Shown here piece by piece: positions 24,589-34,135 of a DNA stretch of 64,000 bases. The notes below the pieces were generated by a model. It was not told the origin of the DNA. It ran no database searches and saw only the letters and a list, made by a program, of their open reading frames with translations. A program made the translations under genes and the position numbers. The DNA comes from an uncultured Christensenella sp. Its GTDB lineage: Bacteria > Bacillota > Clostridia > Christensenellales > Pumilibacteraceae. Within the stretch, counting starts at the first letter, position 1; each line of letters begins with the position of its first letter. The stretch spans positions 62,001 to 126,000 of the forward strand of contig CAJTPT010000002.1 in assembly GCA_910578545.1 (NCBI GenBank). Reading direction: 5' to 3'.

Positions 24589-26850
24589 GTGAAATTAGTA
24601 GTTATCGAGGGTTTCGGTAAGCTCGAAACCGTGCAAAAGTATTTGGGCGCAGGCTACAAGGTGTTTGCGACGGGCGGACACGTGCGCGACCTTCAGACCA
24701 AGCGTTTGTCGGTTGACGTCAAAAACGATTTTGCGCCTACGTACGTGGTAATGGATGATAAAAAGTCGGTGGTCGACAACCTTAAAAAAGCCGCTTCGTC
24801 TGCCGAACAGGTCTTGCTTGCAACCGACCCCGACCGAGAGGGCGAGGCTATCTCGTGGCATGTCGCTACGCTTTTGGACATTCCTGAAAACGCGGCAGTG
24901 CGTATCGAGTTTAACGAAATAAGCAAAAAGGCTATACAGATCGCACTCAAAAATCCGCGCGCTATAGATAAAAATTTGGTCGACGCACAGCAGGCGCGCC
25001 GAGTATTAGACAGGCTTGTCGGCTACAAGCTTTCGCCTGTGCTATGCCAAAAGATACAGAGCAACCTAAGTGCAGGCAGAGTTCAGTCGGTAACGCTTAG
25101 ACTTGTCGTTGACAGAGAGCGCGAGATACAGGCGTTCGTGCCCGAAGAATATTGGAGCTTCTTTACCGTGTTAAATTCGCCTAAGAGCGAACAGTTTAAG
25201 ACGGCGCTCGTCGGCAAGGGCGGTGAAAAGCTAAAGCTCTCATGTGCCGACGACGTTGAAAAGGTAAAGTCGGATTTGAATGGCGCGGAATACGTTGTTA
25301 AAAACGTTAAAAAGAGCATAACCAAATCGCACCCGTATGCGCCGTTTATTACGTCCACTATGCAGCAGGAAGCGCTCAACAAGCTGAATATGTCGTTGCG
25401 CCAAACGTCGTCGGCGGCACAGCAGTTATACGAGGGGGTAGATCTTCCGGGCGAGGGCAAGGTCGCGCTTATTACCTATATAAGAACGGACTCAACGCGC
25501 GTATCGGCGGACGCCATTGCCGCAGCGCGCGAGTATATCGGCAATAAGTACGGCAGTCAATATCTGCCCGAAAAACCCAATTACTATGCGTCCAAAAAGA
25601 GCGCGCAGGACGCGCACGAAGCTATCCGTCCGATATCGCTCGACCGCACGCCCGAAAGTGTAAAGGCGCACCTGAATAAAAATCTTTATTCGCTGTACAA
25701 TCTTATTTATAAGCGGTTTTTGGCGAGTCAAATGGCGGACGCTACGTACAATTCCGTTGCTGTCGATATAACGGCAAACGATTACGACTTCCGCATTACG
25801 GGTCGCACGCCCGAGTTTGACGGCTTTACCAAGGTGTATGCGGTTACCGAAAAGCAGTCCGAAGAAGACAAGACTGATGGCAAGGGCGTTGTTCCGGAGC
25901 TTGCCGTTGGTGATAAAGCGACGTTTGTAAAGCATGAATGCGAGCAGAAGTTTACCAAGCCGCCCGCGCGGTACACCGAGGCGAGCCTTGTAAAAGCTAT
26001 GGAAGAAAAAGGTATCGGTCGTCCCGCTACGTACACGCCGACGGTGACGCTGTTGTTTGCGCGCAAGTATATAGAAAAGAGCGGCAAGGCGATTGTTCCT
26101 ACCGAGCTCGGTTGCAACGTAACCGATATGCTCGTCAAGTATTTCAGCGACATAATGGACGTCGGGTTTACCGCCGCAATGGAAACAAATCTTGACGGAA
26201 TAGAGGAAGGCGGCGTGCGTTGGCAGTCGGTCGTAGCCAAATTTTACGACGGCTTCGAGGATAAGATTCGCGAAGCGCGTGGCGATACCTATTCGCTTAA
26301 AGCACCCGACGAGCAGACCGATTACGTATGTGAAAAGTGCGGCGCCAAAATGGTTATCAAGCAGGGGCGGTTCGGCAAGTTTTTGGCATGCCCCAATTAC
26401 CCCAAATGCAAGAATACCAAAAATCTCGACGAAAACGGCAATATAGTGTCACCCAAAGAGCCTGAGGTGTCGGACGTCGTATGTGAAAAGTGCGGTGCAA
26501 AAATGATTGTCAAAATGGGCAGGTACGGCAAGTTTTTGGCATGTCCCAATTATCCCAAGTGCAAGAATATAGTATCGCTCGAAACGCCGAAGGCGGATGA
26601 ACATCCCGTCGAGCTTCCGCCTTGTCCAAAATGCGGAAAGGCGTTAAAAAAGATTACAACGCGTAAATCGACCTTCTACGGTTGCACCGGTTATCCCGAC
26701 TGCGATTTTACTTCGTCAGATCCGCCCACGAGTGAAAAATGCCCGCAGTGCGGTGCGTATTTGGTGCGCAAGACGGGTAAGAACGGCGATTACCTAAAAT
26801 GCTCTAATAAAAATTGCAAGTTCAAGCAGAACGTCGACAATGCAAAGTAA
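24589..26850 (+). CDS. topA: DNA topoisomerase I (type IA)
   Basis: 753 residues, relaxing negative supercoils through a transient 5'-phosphotyrosine link. The Toprim domain is at the N-terminus, with acidic motif TDPDREGEA. The active-site tyrosine is Y297 in LITYIRTDSTR. Four C-terminal zinc-ribbon-like modules follow, three of them variants of CxxCG...C.NYPxC and the last CPQCG...CSNKNC. The nearly invariant VESPAKA motif near the N-terminus is replaced by IEGFGKL, which keeps the catalytic Glu (E7) and Lys (K11). GTG start with AAGGAG before it. The last codons overlap trmFO by 11 bases. Confidence 0.96.
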   Translation: MKLVVIEGFGKLETVQKYLGAGYKVFATGGHVRDLQTKRLSVDVKNDFAPTYVVMDDKKSVVDNLKKAASSAEQVLLATDPDREGEAISWHVATLLDIPENAAVRIEFNEISKKAIQIALKNPRAIDKNLVDAQQARRVLDRLVGYKLSPVLCQKIQSNLSAGRVQSVTLRLVVDREREIQAFVPEEYWSFFTVLNSPKSEQFKTALVGKGGEKLKLSCADDVEKVKSDLNGAEYVVKNVKKSITKSHPYAPFITSTMQQEALNKLNMSLRQTSSAAQQLYEGVDLPGEGKVALITYIRTDSTRVSADAIAAAREYIGNKYGSQYLPEKPNYYASKKSAQDAHEAIRPISLDRTPESVKAHLNKNLYSLYNLIYKRFLASQMADATYNSVAVDITANDYDFRITGRTPEFDGFTKVYAVTEKQSEEDKTDGKGVVPELAVGDKATFVKHECEQKFTKPPARYTEASLVKAMEEKGIGRPATYTPTVTLLFARKYIEKSGKAIVPTELGCNVTDMLVKYFSDIMDVGFTAAMETNLDGIEEGGVRWQSVVAKFYDGFEDKIREARGDTYSLKAPDEQTDYVCEKCGAKMVIKQGRFGKFLACPNYPKCKNTKNLDENGNIVSPKEPEVSDVVCEKCGAKMIVKMGRYGKFLACPNYPKCKNIVSLETPKADEHPVELPPCPKCGKALKKITTRKSTFYGCTGYPDCDFTSSDPPTSEKCPQCGAYLVRKTGKNGDYLKCSNKNCKFKQNVDNAK

Positions 26851-28126
26851 AACCGTAAACGTTATCGGCGGCGGACTTGCGGGATGCGAGGCGGCGCTTT
26901 ACCTCGCAAATCACGGCGTAAAGGTCAGACTGTTCGAGGCAAAACCCCTGTGGTTTTCGCCCGCCCACAAAAATAAAAACTTTGCGGAAATCGTTTGCTC
27001 GAATTCGCTTAAAAGCACTGTACAAACGACAGCAAGCGGCACGCTTAAAAACGAACTTGACGTAATGGGTTGTTCGCTTTTATCCGTTGCGCGCGAGGTG
27101 AGCGTTCCTGCCGGCAGTGCGCTAGCGGTCGACCGCGATTTGTTTTCGGAAAAGATAACTGCGGCGATTATCGGCAATCCTAATATCGAGGTTGTTAACG
27201 AGATAGTCACAGATATACCCGACAACGGAATAACCATAGTGTGCGCCGGCCCTGTCTGCCACGACGGACTTGCCGATACTCTAAAAGCAATAACGGGCGA
27301 AAAATCGCTACATTTTTTCGATGCGGCGGCGCCTATCGTTACCGAGGAATGTATAGACTACTCGCGTGCGTTTTTCGGCGCACGGTACGGCAAGGGAGGC
27401 GACGATTATCTTAATTGCCCGATGACTAAGGATGAGTACCTTGCTTTTTACAACGCGCTTATTAACGCCGAGCGAGTAATAGACGAGGTCGGCGGCGTGT
27501 TTGAGGGCTGTATGCCCGTCGAGGTCATGGCATCTCGCGGCGTGGATGCGTTACGGTACGGACCGCTCAGACCCGTCGGTTTCCGCGAAGCGGGCAAGCC
27601 GTACGCCGTTTTGCAGTTGCGCAGGGAAAACGCACAATCGACGCTGTTTAATCTCGTCGGGTTCCAAACCAATCTCAAGTTCGGCGAGCAAAAACGCGTA
27701 TTTTCCATGATTCCCGCGCTTAAGAATATTGAAATCGTGCGTTACGGCGTTATGCACCGCAATACGTTCTTAAATGCACCCATCGCGTTAAACGGAGATT
27801 TACGGCTTAAAAACGCGCCCGATGTGTTTATAGGCGGTCAGCTGTGCGGCGTCGAGGGATATGTGGAAAGCATAGCAACAGGGCTTCTGGCGGCTGTCAA
27901 CGCGTATAGATTGCTTAGCGGTAAGCCGACTGTCATGCCGCCCGAGCAAACGGTAATAGGCGCGCTTATGCGATATATCACAACGCCTAACGTTAACTTC
28001 CAGCCGATGAACGCCAACTTCGGTATACTTCCCGCAATCGACGGCATGAAAAAAACGGACAGAAAACAGGCGTATTTCGACAGAAGCGACTTAAGCATAC
28101 GAGATTGGGTAAAAAATAACTTATAA
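26840..28126 (+). CDS. trmFO: tRNA m5U54 methyltransferase TrmFO (folate/FAD-dependent)
   Basis: 428 residues. TrmFO makes 5-methyluridine at tRNA position 54, using methylenetetrahydrofolate as carbon donor and FAD as reductant. The N-terminal FAD-binding motif is VIGGGLAGCEAALYLA. EIVCSNSLKS holds one conserved cysteine, and FGARYGKGGDDYLNCPM, LRPVGF and FIGGQLCGVEGYVESIATGL match the family. Overlap with topA shows operon expression. In Bacillus the next gene is xerC (codV) before clpQ; here it is missing. Supply of methylene-folate links it to glyA and folD in this window. Confidence 0.96.
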   Translation: MQSKTVNVIGGGLAGCEAALYLANHGVKVRLFEAKPLWFSPAHKNKNFAEIVCSNSLKSTVQTTASGTLKNELDVMGCSLLSVAREVSVPAGSALAVDRDLFSEKITAAIIGNPNIEVVNEIVTDIPDNGITIVCAGPVCHDGLADTLKAITGEKSLHFFDAAAPIVTEECIDYSRAFFGARYGKGGDDYLNCPMTKDEYLAFYNALINAERVIDEVGGVFEGCMPVEVMASRGVDALRYGPLRPVGFREAGKPYAVLQLRRENAQSTLFNLVGFQTNLKFGEQKRVFSMIPALKNIEIVRYGVMHRNTFLNAPIALNGDLRLKNAPDVFIGGQLCGVEGYVESIATGLLAAVNAYRLLSGKPTVMPPEQTVIGALMRYITTPNVNFQPMNANFGILPAIDGMKKTDRKQAYFDRSDLSIRDWVKNNL

Positions 28127-28132
28127 ATTTAA

Positions 28133-28161
28133 TTGTCAATCACGGTAAATTGTGGTACAAT
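28133..28161 (+). promoter_or_regulatory. Promoter of hslVU
   Basis: TTGTCA (28133-28138), a 17-bp spacer, then TACAAT (28156-28161), directly after trmFO. The leader of about 30 nt carries AAGGAGAG. No CtsR-type heptad repeat was found. Confidence 0.7.
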
Positions 28162-28196
28162 AAACAAAATATTCGGTTACAAAAAAGGAGAGTGTT

Positions 28197-28730
28197 ATGA
28201 AGCTCGAAGGTACGACTATAATAGGCGTTCGCAAGGACGGAAAAACCGTTATTGCCGGCGACGGACAGGTCACGCAAAACAATCAAGTGGTAATGAAGAG
28301 CAACGCACGCAAAGTGCGCAGAATATACAACGGAAACGTAATCCTCGGGTTTGCGGGGTCGGTTGCCGACGCGTTTACGCTTAGCGAAAGGTTTGAGGAA
28401 ATGCTCAACAAGTTTTCGGGCAATCTTATGCGTGCGGCGGTCGAGCTTGCCATGCTGTGGCGCGGGGATCGTGCTTTGCGCCAGCTCGAAGCGCTTATGA
28501 TAGTAGCGGACAAAAACGAGATGTATATTGTTTCGGGTAGCGGCGACGTAATAGAGCCCGAATACGGGGTGTGCGCAATCGGCTCGGGCGGCAACTACGC
28601 TTTGGCGGCAGGGCGCGCGCTAATGGAAAACACTAAAATGGACGCCGAACAGATTGCCAAGGAAGCCATGCGTATTGCTTCCGACATTTGTATATTCACC
28701 AATTCCAATATAGTTGTGGAGGTGGCGTAA
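28197..28730 (+). CDS. hslV: ATP-dependent protease subunit HslV (ClpQ)
   Basis: 177 residues, the dodecameric threonine peptidase core of the HslUV protease. After a five-residue leader (MKLEG) comes TTIIGVRKDGKTVIAGDGQV, so the likely nucleophile is Thr6 after processing. NARKVRRIYNG, GFAGSVADAF and GSGGNYALAAGRAL are strong family motifs. The Thr-Thr start matches proteobacterial HslV rather than the serine form of Bacillus ClpQ. The stop TAA overlaps the hslU ATG by one base. Confidence 0.97.
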   Translation: MKLEGTTIIGVRKDGKTVIAGDGQVTQNNQVVMKSNARKVRRIYNGNVILGFAGSVADAFTLSERFEEMLNKFSGNLMRAAVELAMLWRGDRALRQLEALMIVADKNEMYIVSGSGDVIEPEYGVCAIGSGGNYALAAGRALMENTKMDAEQIAKEAMRIASDICIFTNSNIVVEVA

Positions 28731-30052
28731 TGGAACAGCTTACCCCCAAGCAAATAGTCGCGGAGCTCGACAGATATATAGTCGGGCAGACGGCGGCAAA
28801 GCGCGCCGTAGCAATCGCGCTTCGCAACCGTTACAGACGGAGTAAACTGCCCGAATCTGTTCGCGAGGAAATCACGCCCAAAAATATTATAATGAAAGGT
28901 CCGACGGGCGTAGGTAAAACCGAAATCGCACGTCGGCTTGCCAAAATAATGCACGCGCCTTTTATCAAGGTGGAAGCAACCAAGTACACCGAGGTCGGTT
29001 ACGTCGGACGCGACGTGGAGTCTATGATACGCGATCTTGCCGAAACCGCCGTTCATCTCGTAAAGCAAGAGCAAATGGCTGTAGTGGAAAGCAAGGCGCG
29101 CGAGTTTGCCGAGCAAAAGGTTGTCGATATAATCGTCAAAGCGCGCAAAAAGAACAGCGAAACGGCGGAAAGCGTTATAAAGGCGCAGGTGCTTGACGAG
29201 CTTCACGACGGCAGGCTTAAAAATACGGTTGTCGAAATCGAGGTTGCTGAGCACGCGCCGCAAATGGAAGCAATGCCCGGTATGTCGATAGACATCAATC
29301 TAAACGATATGCTCGGCAGTCTTAGCAGCCTGATTCCTCAGCGCAAAAAGCGCCGCAAGGTGTCGGTGGAAGAAGCTGTGTCGCTGTTTATGGAAGAGGA
29401 AAGCGAACGACTTTTGGACATGGACGCAATCAAAGCGGAGGGCGTACGCCGCGCTCAAGAGGACGGGATTATCTTTATCGACGAGATAGATAAAATCGCC
29501 AATCGTCAAGGCTCGGGCGGCGGCATGGACGTGTCGCGCGAGGGCGTTCAGCGCGATATATTGCCGATAGTCGAGGGCTGTACGGTAATGACAAAGTACG
29601 GCGCAATAAAGACCGATTATATTCTGTTTATCGCGTCGGGCGCGTTCCAAATTTCGAGCGTGACAGATTTGATACCCGAGCTTCAAGGTCGTTTCCCGAT
29701 ACGCGTCGACTTGCGGTCGCTTACGTTTAACGACTTCGTGCGCATATTTACCGAGCCAGAAAATGCGGTTACGCGCCAATACGCGGCAATGCTTTCGGTG
29801 GAAAATATCAATCTTACGTTCACGCCCGAAGCTATCGAAGAGATGAGCCGTATCGCCGTGTTGGAAAACGAAACAGGCGAAGATATCGGCGCACGTAGAC
29901 TGCATACCGTTATGGAAAGCTTGCTCGAGGACATTAGCTTTAACGCCGACGGAAACAATCCGCAAATCAACGTCAACGTCGATAAGGCGTACGTGGTAGA
30001 ACATCTCGCAAAGGAGATTTCCGAGCACAATCTCAGAAAGTATATTTTGTAA
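28730..30052 (+). CDS. hslU: HslU unfoldase ATPase (ClpY)
   Basis: 440 residues, the AAA+ hexamer that unfolds substrates and feeds them to HslV. Walker A is GPTGVGKTEIARRLAK, the intermediate (I) domain spans about 110-230, and Walker B is GIIFIDEIDKIA. Sensor and pore residues follow. The C-terminus NLRKYIL is the tail that docks into and activates HslV. The ATG at 28730 is chosen because GGAGGTGG precedes it and the product begins MEQLTPKQIVAELDRYIVGQ, the normal family start. The upstream extension would overlap hslV. codY, the usual next gene in Bacillus, is absent. Confidence 0.97.
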   Translation: MEQLTPKQIVAELDRYIVGQTAAKRAVAIALRNRYRRSKLPESVREEITPKNIIMKGPTGVGKTEIARRLAKIMHAPFIKVEATKYTEVGYVGRDVESMIRDLAETAVHLVKQEQMAVVESKAREFAEQKVVDIIVKARKKNSETAESVIKAQVLDELHDGRLKNTVVEIEVAEHAPQMEAMPGMSIDINLNDMLGSLSSLIPQRKKRRKVSVEEAVSLFMEEESERLLDMDAIKAEGVRRAQEDGIIFIDEIDKIANRQGSGGGMDVSREGVQRDILPIVEGCTVMTKYGAIKTDYILFIASGAFQISSVTDLIPELQGRFPIRVDLRSLTFNDFVRIFTEPENAVTRQYAAMLSVENINLTFTPEAIEEMSRIAVLENETGEDIGARRLHTVMESLLEDISFNADGNNPQINVNVDKAYVVEHLAKEISEHNLRKYIL

Positions 30053-30054
30053 TT

Positions 30055-31296
30055 ATGATAAACGTACCTAAAGGCACAAAGGATATGTTGCCCGCCGACT
30101 CGCACAAGTGGCAGGCCGTTGAAGCGGCGGCAAAAAAAATAACCGCGCTGTACAATGTAAAGCAAATCCGCACCCCCGTATTCGAGAGCGCCGATTTGTT
30201 TTTGCGTTCTATAGGCGACAGCACAGATATAGTCAACAAGGAGATGTATATCTTCGAGGACAAGGGCGGGCGTAAAATGGCGTTGCGCCCCGAGGGCACT
30301 GCGGGCGTCGTGCGTTCTGTCATAGAGAACAACCTTTGTGAAACGTTGCCGCAAAAGCTGTTCTATATAGAGAGTTTGTACCGCTACGAACAGCCGCAGG
30401 CTGGCAGATACCGCGAGCACCATCAGTTCGGCGCCGAGTTTTACGGAAGTCCGCTTCCCGAATTCGAAATAGAGCTTTTGAGCATGGCAAGTGATTTTTT
30501 GCGCGAAATCGGCTTTTCGGATTTACGGCTTCGCATTAATTCGATTGGTTGCGAAAAGTGCCGTGCTGAGTTTAACAAGGCTCTGCGCGAGTTTTTAAAG
30601 TCGGTATCCGACGATATTTGCGATGACTGTAAACGCCGTGCCGATGTAAATCCGCTGCGCACGCTCGATTGCAAAAATCCGTCATGCCAAAAGATTTACT
30701 CAAAAGCGCCCAAGATTTCCGACTATCTTTGCGATGACTGCAAGTCACATCACGCCGCAGTTATAAAAGGTCTGTCCGATTTGGGAATAGAATATTACGA
30801 GGACGAAAGTTTGGTTCGCGGACTCGATTACTACACGCGTACTGTGTTCGAGCTGTGCGACGGCGACCTTGCGGTGCTCGGCGGCGGAAGATACGACAAT
30901 CTTTGTCAACAGTTAGGCGGCAAGCCTACGCCGTGCGTGGGGTTTGGTTGCGGAATAGAGAGGCTGATTGCGGCGGCTGAAACGCGAGGAATAGAGTTTA
31001 ACAGAAATATCCCCACGGTGTATGTTGCGGCGCAGTGCGACGGTGCGCGCAGTGAGTGTGTGCGGCTTGTAAAGGCGTTGCGCGACGCGGGTATATCCGC
31101 CGAAAGCGATTTAATGGGCAAAAGCCTTAAAGCACAGTTTAAGTACGCCGATCGTCAGGCGTTCGCTTTTGTGGCTACAGTAGGCGAAAGCGAGCTTCAA
31201 TCGGGTAAGGTGCCCGTCAAGCGTATGTCCGACGGTCATACTCAAGAGCTTGCGCTAAACGATTTCGTAAACGGAATAAAGAATTTGATTTCTTAA
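30055..31296 (+). CDS. hisS: Histidyl-tRNA synthetase
   Basis: 413 residues, class II synthetase charging tRNA-His. Motif 2 region: YIESLYRYEQPQAGRYREHHQ. Histidine-specific motifs: LVRGLDYYTRTVFEL and GGGRYDNL. Motif 3 (GFGCGIERL) and the C-terminal anticodon-binding domain (about 320-413) are present. The insertion domain contains paired cysteines (CDDCKRR, DCKNPSCQ, CDDCKSHH), as in many Firmicutes enzymes. It begins two bases after hslU, so it shares that transcript; no T-box was seen. Length is normal. Confidence 0.96.
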   Translation: MINVPKGTKDMLPADSHKWQAVEAAAKKITALYNVKQIRTPVFESADLFLRSIGDSTDIVNKEMYIFEDKGGRKMALRPEGTAGVVRSVIENNLCETLPQKLFYIESLYRYEQPQAGRYREHHQFGAEFYGSPLPEFEIELLSMASDFLREIGFSDLRLRINSIGCEKCRAEFNKALREFLKSVSDDICDDCKRRADVNPLRTLDCKNPSCQKIYSKAPKISDYLCDDCKSHHAAVIKGLSDLGIEYYEDESLVRGLDYYTRTVFELCDGDLAVLGGGRYDNLCQQLGGKPTPCVGFGCGIERLIAAAETRGIEFNRNIPTVYVAAQCDGARSECVRLVKALRDAGISAESDLMGKSLKAQFKYADRQAFAFVATVGESELQSGKVPVKRMSDGHTQELALNDFVNGIKNLIS

Positions 31297-31335
31297 ATAA
31301 ATCGTTAAATAAACAATAAATTATTCGGAGGTATT

Positions 31336-32565
31336 ATGGAGCTTGAATTGATTGAACAAATCGACCCCGAGGTCGCGGACAGCATGAAAAAAGAGCTTGC
31401 GCGGCAACGCGGTAAAATCGAGCTTATAGCAAGCGAAAACTTTGTTTCGCCCGCGGTAATGGCGGCGGCAGGCTCACATCTTACCAACAAGTATGCCGAG
31501 GGTTATCCGCGTAGGCGGTACTACGGCGGTTGCGAGTACGTGGACGAGATAGAAGCGATTGCAATCGAGCGCGCAAAATCTCTGTTCGGCGCCGAGCATG
31601 CCAACGTTCAGCCGCATTGCGGAGCAAACGCCAATCACGCAGTGTTCTACGCTGTTTTACAGCCGGGCGATACGTACATGGGAATGAATCTCGCACACGG
31701 CGGACATTTGACTCACGGCTCACATGTAAACTATTCGGGCAGGTATTACAACGTCGTGCCTTACGGCGTTGATAAAAACACCGAAACGATAGACTACGAC
31801 GAGGTTGAGCGCATTGCGTCAGAGTGTAAGCCAAAACTTATTATTGCGGGTGCTTCGGCATATCCGCGCGTTATCGACTTTAAGCGGTTCAGAGCAATTG
31901 CCGATAAGGTGGGCGCAGTGTTTATGGTTGATATGGCTCATATAGCGGGGCTTGTAGCGGCGGGACTTCATCCCAATCCGGTGCCGTATGCCGATATCGT
32001 AACTACAACTACGCACAAGACTCTCCGCGGTCCGCGCGGCGGTATGATTCTCTGTAAAGAGCAGTACGCAAAGGCGATTGATAAGGCGATTTTCCCGGGC
32101 ACGCAAGGCGGTCCGCTCGAGCATATCATTGCCGCCAAGGCCGTTGCGTTAAAGGAAGCGGCTTTACCGTCGTTTAAGCAGTATCAAAAACAGGTGATAA
32201 AAAACGCTTCAGCGCTCGCGATTTCGCTAAACTCGCGCGGAATAAATCTCGTGTCGGGCGGAACTGATAATCACCTTATGCTAGTTAAGCTTGAAAACGG
32301 TATGACCGGTAAGGAACTGGAAACACTTCTCGACGACTGTAATATCACTGTAAACAAAAACGCAATTCCGTTCGACAGTATGCCGCCGTCAAAGACTTCC
32401 GGTATTCGTATCGGAACGCCCGCCGTTACTTCACGCGGGATGAAAGAACCGCAAATGCAAGTAATAGGCGACTGCATTGCCGACGCAATTTTGCAAGGCG
32501 AAAGCGCCAAGCAAGGCATAACCGAGCGCGTTAAAGCGCTTACTGCGGAATTCCCGTTATATTAA
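31336..32565 (+). CDS. glyA: Serine hydroxymethyltransferase
   Basis: 409 residues, PLP enzyme converting serine and tetrahydrofolate to glycine and methylenetetrahydrofolate. The PLP lysine is in TTTHKTLRGPRGG. Other signatures are RGKIELIASENFVS, NKYAEGYPRRRYYGGCEYVD and VDMAHIAGLVAAG. A CGGAGG site precedes the ATG. It feeds one-carbon units used by trmFO and by folD at 61468. The gap to hisS is 39 bases with no clear terminator, so it is probably on the same transcript. Confidence 0.97.
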   Translation: MELELIEQIDPEVADSMKKELARQRGKIELIASENFVSPAVMAAAGSHLTNKYAEGYPRRRYYGGCEYVDEIEAIAIERAKSLFGAEHANVQPHCGANANHAVFYAVLQPGDTYMGMNLAHGGHLTHGSHVNYSGRYYNVVPYGVDKNTETIDYDEVERIASECKPKLIIAGASAYPRVIDFKRFRAIADKVGAVFMVDMAHIAGLVAAGLHPNPVPYADIVTTTTHKTLRGPRGGMILCKEQYAKAIDKAIFPGTQGGPLEHIIAAKAVALKEAALPSFKQYQKQVIKNASALAISLNSRGINLVSGGTDNHLMLVKLENGMTGKELETLLDDCNITVNKNAIPFDSMPPSKTSGIRIGTPAVTSRGMKEPQMQVIGDCIADAILQGESAKQGITERVKALTAEFPLY

Positions 32566-32599
32566 TCAAACACTCAAAAGAAAAATTTCGGAGCGTTAT

Positions 32600-33025
32600 A
32601 TGCGATTATCTACTCGAGCGACGTACGGAATGAGGTTGTGCTTTATGCTTGCGCTATCCAAAACGCCGCTTTCCGCATCTCAGCTTGTCAAGCAGACGGA
32701 CGTCGGAATAAAATATTTGGAACAGCTTCTGTCCATGCTCAAGCGCGGGGAGATAGTCAATTCATACCGCGGAAAGTCGGGCGGGTACATGCTTGCCCGT
32801 GACCCGGGTAAAATTACGGTCGGAGATATGCTTGACGCGCTCGAGGACGGCTTTGACGCGCCTGCATGCGTGTTCGGTTGTTGCGACGATATGTACTGTC
32901 CCAACCGCAATGTTTTGAACAAGCTAAACGACGATATAAATAAGGTGTTGGACAGCGTAACACTGCAAGACATAGTAAACGACTACCGCAATAACTGCGG
33001 CGGTCACGGCGAGAAACAAAAATGA
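32600..33025 (+). CDS. Rrf2/IscR-family transcriptional regulator
   Basis: 141 residues. The N-terminal winged helix-turn-helix begins MRLSTRATYGMRLCFMLAL, and GLKRGEI/SYRGKSGGYMLAR-like segments match Rrf2. Cysteines C90, C94, C95 and C100 in ACVFGCCDDMYC correspond to the IscR-type cluster region, so a [2Fe-2S] cluster is plausible. The stop overlaps the cysteine desulfurase start by four bases. By analogy with IscR it probably senses Fe-S status and controls this pair, but no operator was identified. Confidence 0.9.
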   Translation: MRLSTRATYGMRLCFMLALSKTPLSASQLVKQTDVGIKYLEQLLSMLKRGEIVNSYRGKSGGYMLARDPGKITVGDMLDALEDGFDAPACVFGCCDDMYCPNRNVLNKLNDDINKVLDSVTLQDIVNDYRNNCGGHGEKQK

Positions 33026-34131
33026 AAAATATTTATCTCGACTATGCCGCCGCAACGCCGGTCGATAAGGACGCGTTTTCGGCGGCATTGCCTTATTATA
33101 AAAAACTGTTTTACAATCCGTCGTCGTCGCACGCCTGCGGTCAGATTGCGGCGGCGGCTGTTGAGCGCGCGCGTGAAAAATGCGCTGCGGCTATAAACGC
33201 GAGCCCGAGCGAAATCTACTTCACCTCGGGCGGAACGGAATCCGTCAATCTCGCTTTTAACAGTGCGCCTAAGTCGGCGCATATCGCTGTATCGGCAATC
33301 GAACATGACTGCGCGGCGGAATGTGCGTTGCGGCACGAAAAAAACGGCGGAACGGTAAGCCGAGTTATGCCGACGACCGATGGGATCGTTACGCCGGAAC
33401 AACTTAAACAAGCCGTAAATCGAGATACCGGCTTTGTGTGCATAATGGCTGTCAATAATATCGTCGGCAGTATTCAGCCCGTAAATGAGCTTGCTACGGT
33501 TGCGCACGGGGCGGGTGCGATGTTTTTTACCGACGCCGTTCAAGCGGTAAACTGCATGGATATCGACGTTAAGGCGTGGGGCGTGGATATGCTCGCGTTG
33601 TCCGGGCATAAGTTTTACGCGCCGAAGGGCGTGGGTATCTTATATGTAAAAAAAGATATTAAACCCGTGCCGATGTCGGTCGGCGGCGAGCAAGAGCGCG
33701 GAGTGCGGGCGGGTACGCTCGACGTTCCGGCAATCGTCGCAATGGGCGTTGCGATAGAAAAAGCGGTATCATGCGCAAGCGAATACCGTGCGCATGTCAA
33801 GCAGGTGTCTACTGCGTTTTTGTCGGAACTCAAATACGGCAGCCCCGTCGAGTGCGCAAGCCGTGCAGACGATATCGTATCGGTGTCGTTTGCCGAGCAA
33901 AACGTAAACGGCGGCAGGCTTGCGGTCGCGCTGTCGCTTGGGGGCGTATGCTGTTCGGTGGGATCGGCGTGTTCGGCGGGATCGGCAACGCCGCCGCCCG
34001 CGCTTGTCGCAATGGGGGTCGAGCGCCCCGATTGCTCGGTACGATTCTCTTTCGGCAGGCAGACTACAATCGAGCATGCTGTAAAGGCCGCTCGCGTTGT
34101 TAACCGCACGGTCGAGAGATTTTTAAAATAA
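33022..34131 (+). CDS. Cysteine desulfurase (NifS/IscS-like)
   Basis: 369 residues, PLP enzyme taking sulfur from cysteine as an enzyme persulfide for Fe-S clusters or tRNA thiolation. It begins MKNIYLDYAAATPVD. The PLP lysine is K197 in ALSGHKFYAPKG. The catalytic cysteine is probably C317 in GSACSAGS, the consensus group I loop, with two more cysteines at 310-311. Coupled to the Rrf2 regulator upstream, as in many Clostridia. No iscU or mnmA follows, so the sulfur acceptor is encoded elsewhere. Whether it is IscS- or NifS-type is not resolved. Confidence 0.93.
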   Translation: MKNIYLDYAAATPVDKDAFSAALPYYKKLFYNPSSSHACGQIAAAAVERAREKCAAAINASPSEIYFTSGGTESVNLAFNSAPKSAHIAVSAIEHDCAAECALRHEKNGGTVSRVMPTTDGIVTPEQLKQAVNRDTGFVCIMAVNNIVGSIQPVNELATVAHGAGAMFFTDAVQAVNCMDIDVKAWGVDMLALSGHKFYAPKGVGILYVKKDIKPVPMSVGGEQERGVRAGTLDVPAIVAMGVAIEKAVSCASEYRAHVKQVSTAFLSELKYGSPVECASRADDIVSVSFAEQNVNGGRLAVALSLGGVCCSVGSACSAGSATPPPALVAMGVERPDCSVRFSFGRQTTIEHAVKAARVVNRTVERFLK

Positions 34132-34135
34132 TAAA

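Noticed and set aside
30053..30060. T-box before hisS
   Set aside because: hisS starts two bases after hslU, leaving no leader.
32600..34131. Rrf2 regulator and desulfurase as a novel toxin-antitoxin-like pair
   Set aside because: Both are recognised families and the pairing is common in Clostridia for Fe-S control.
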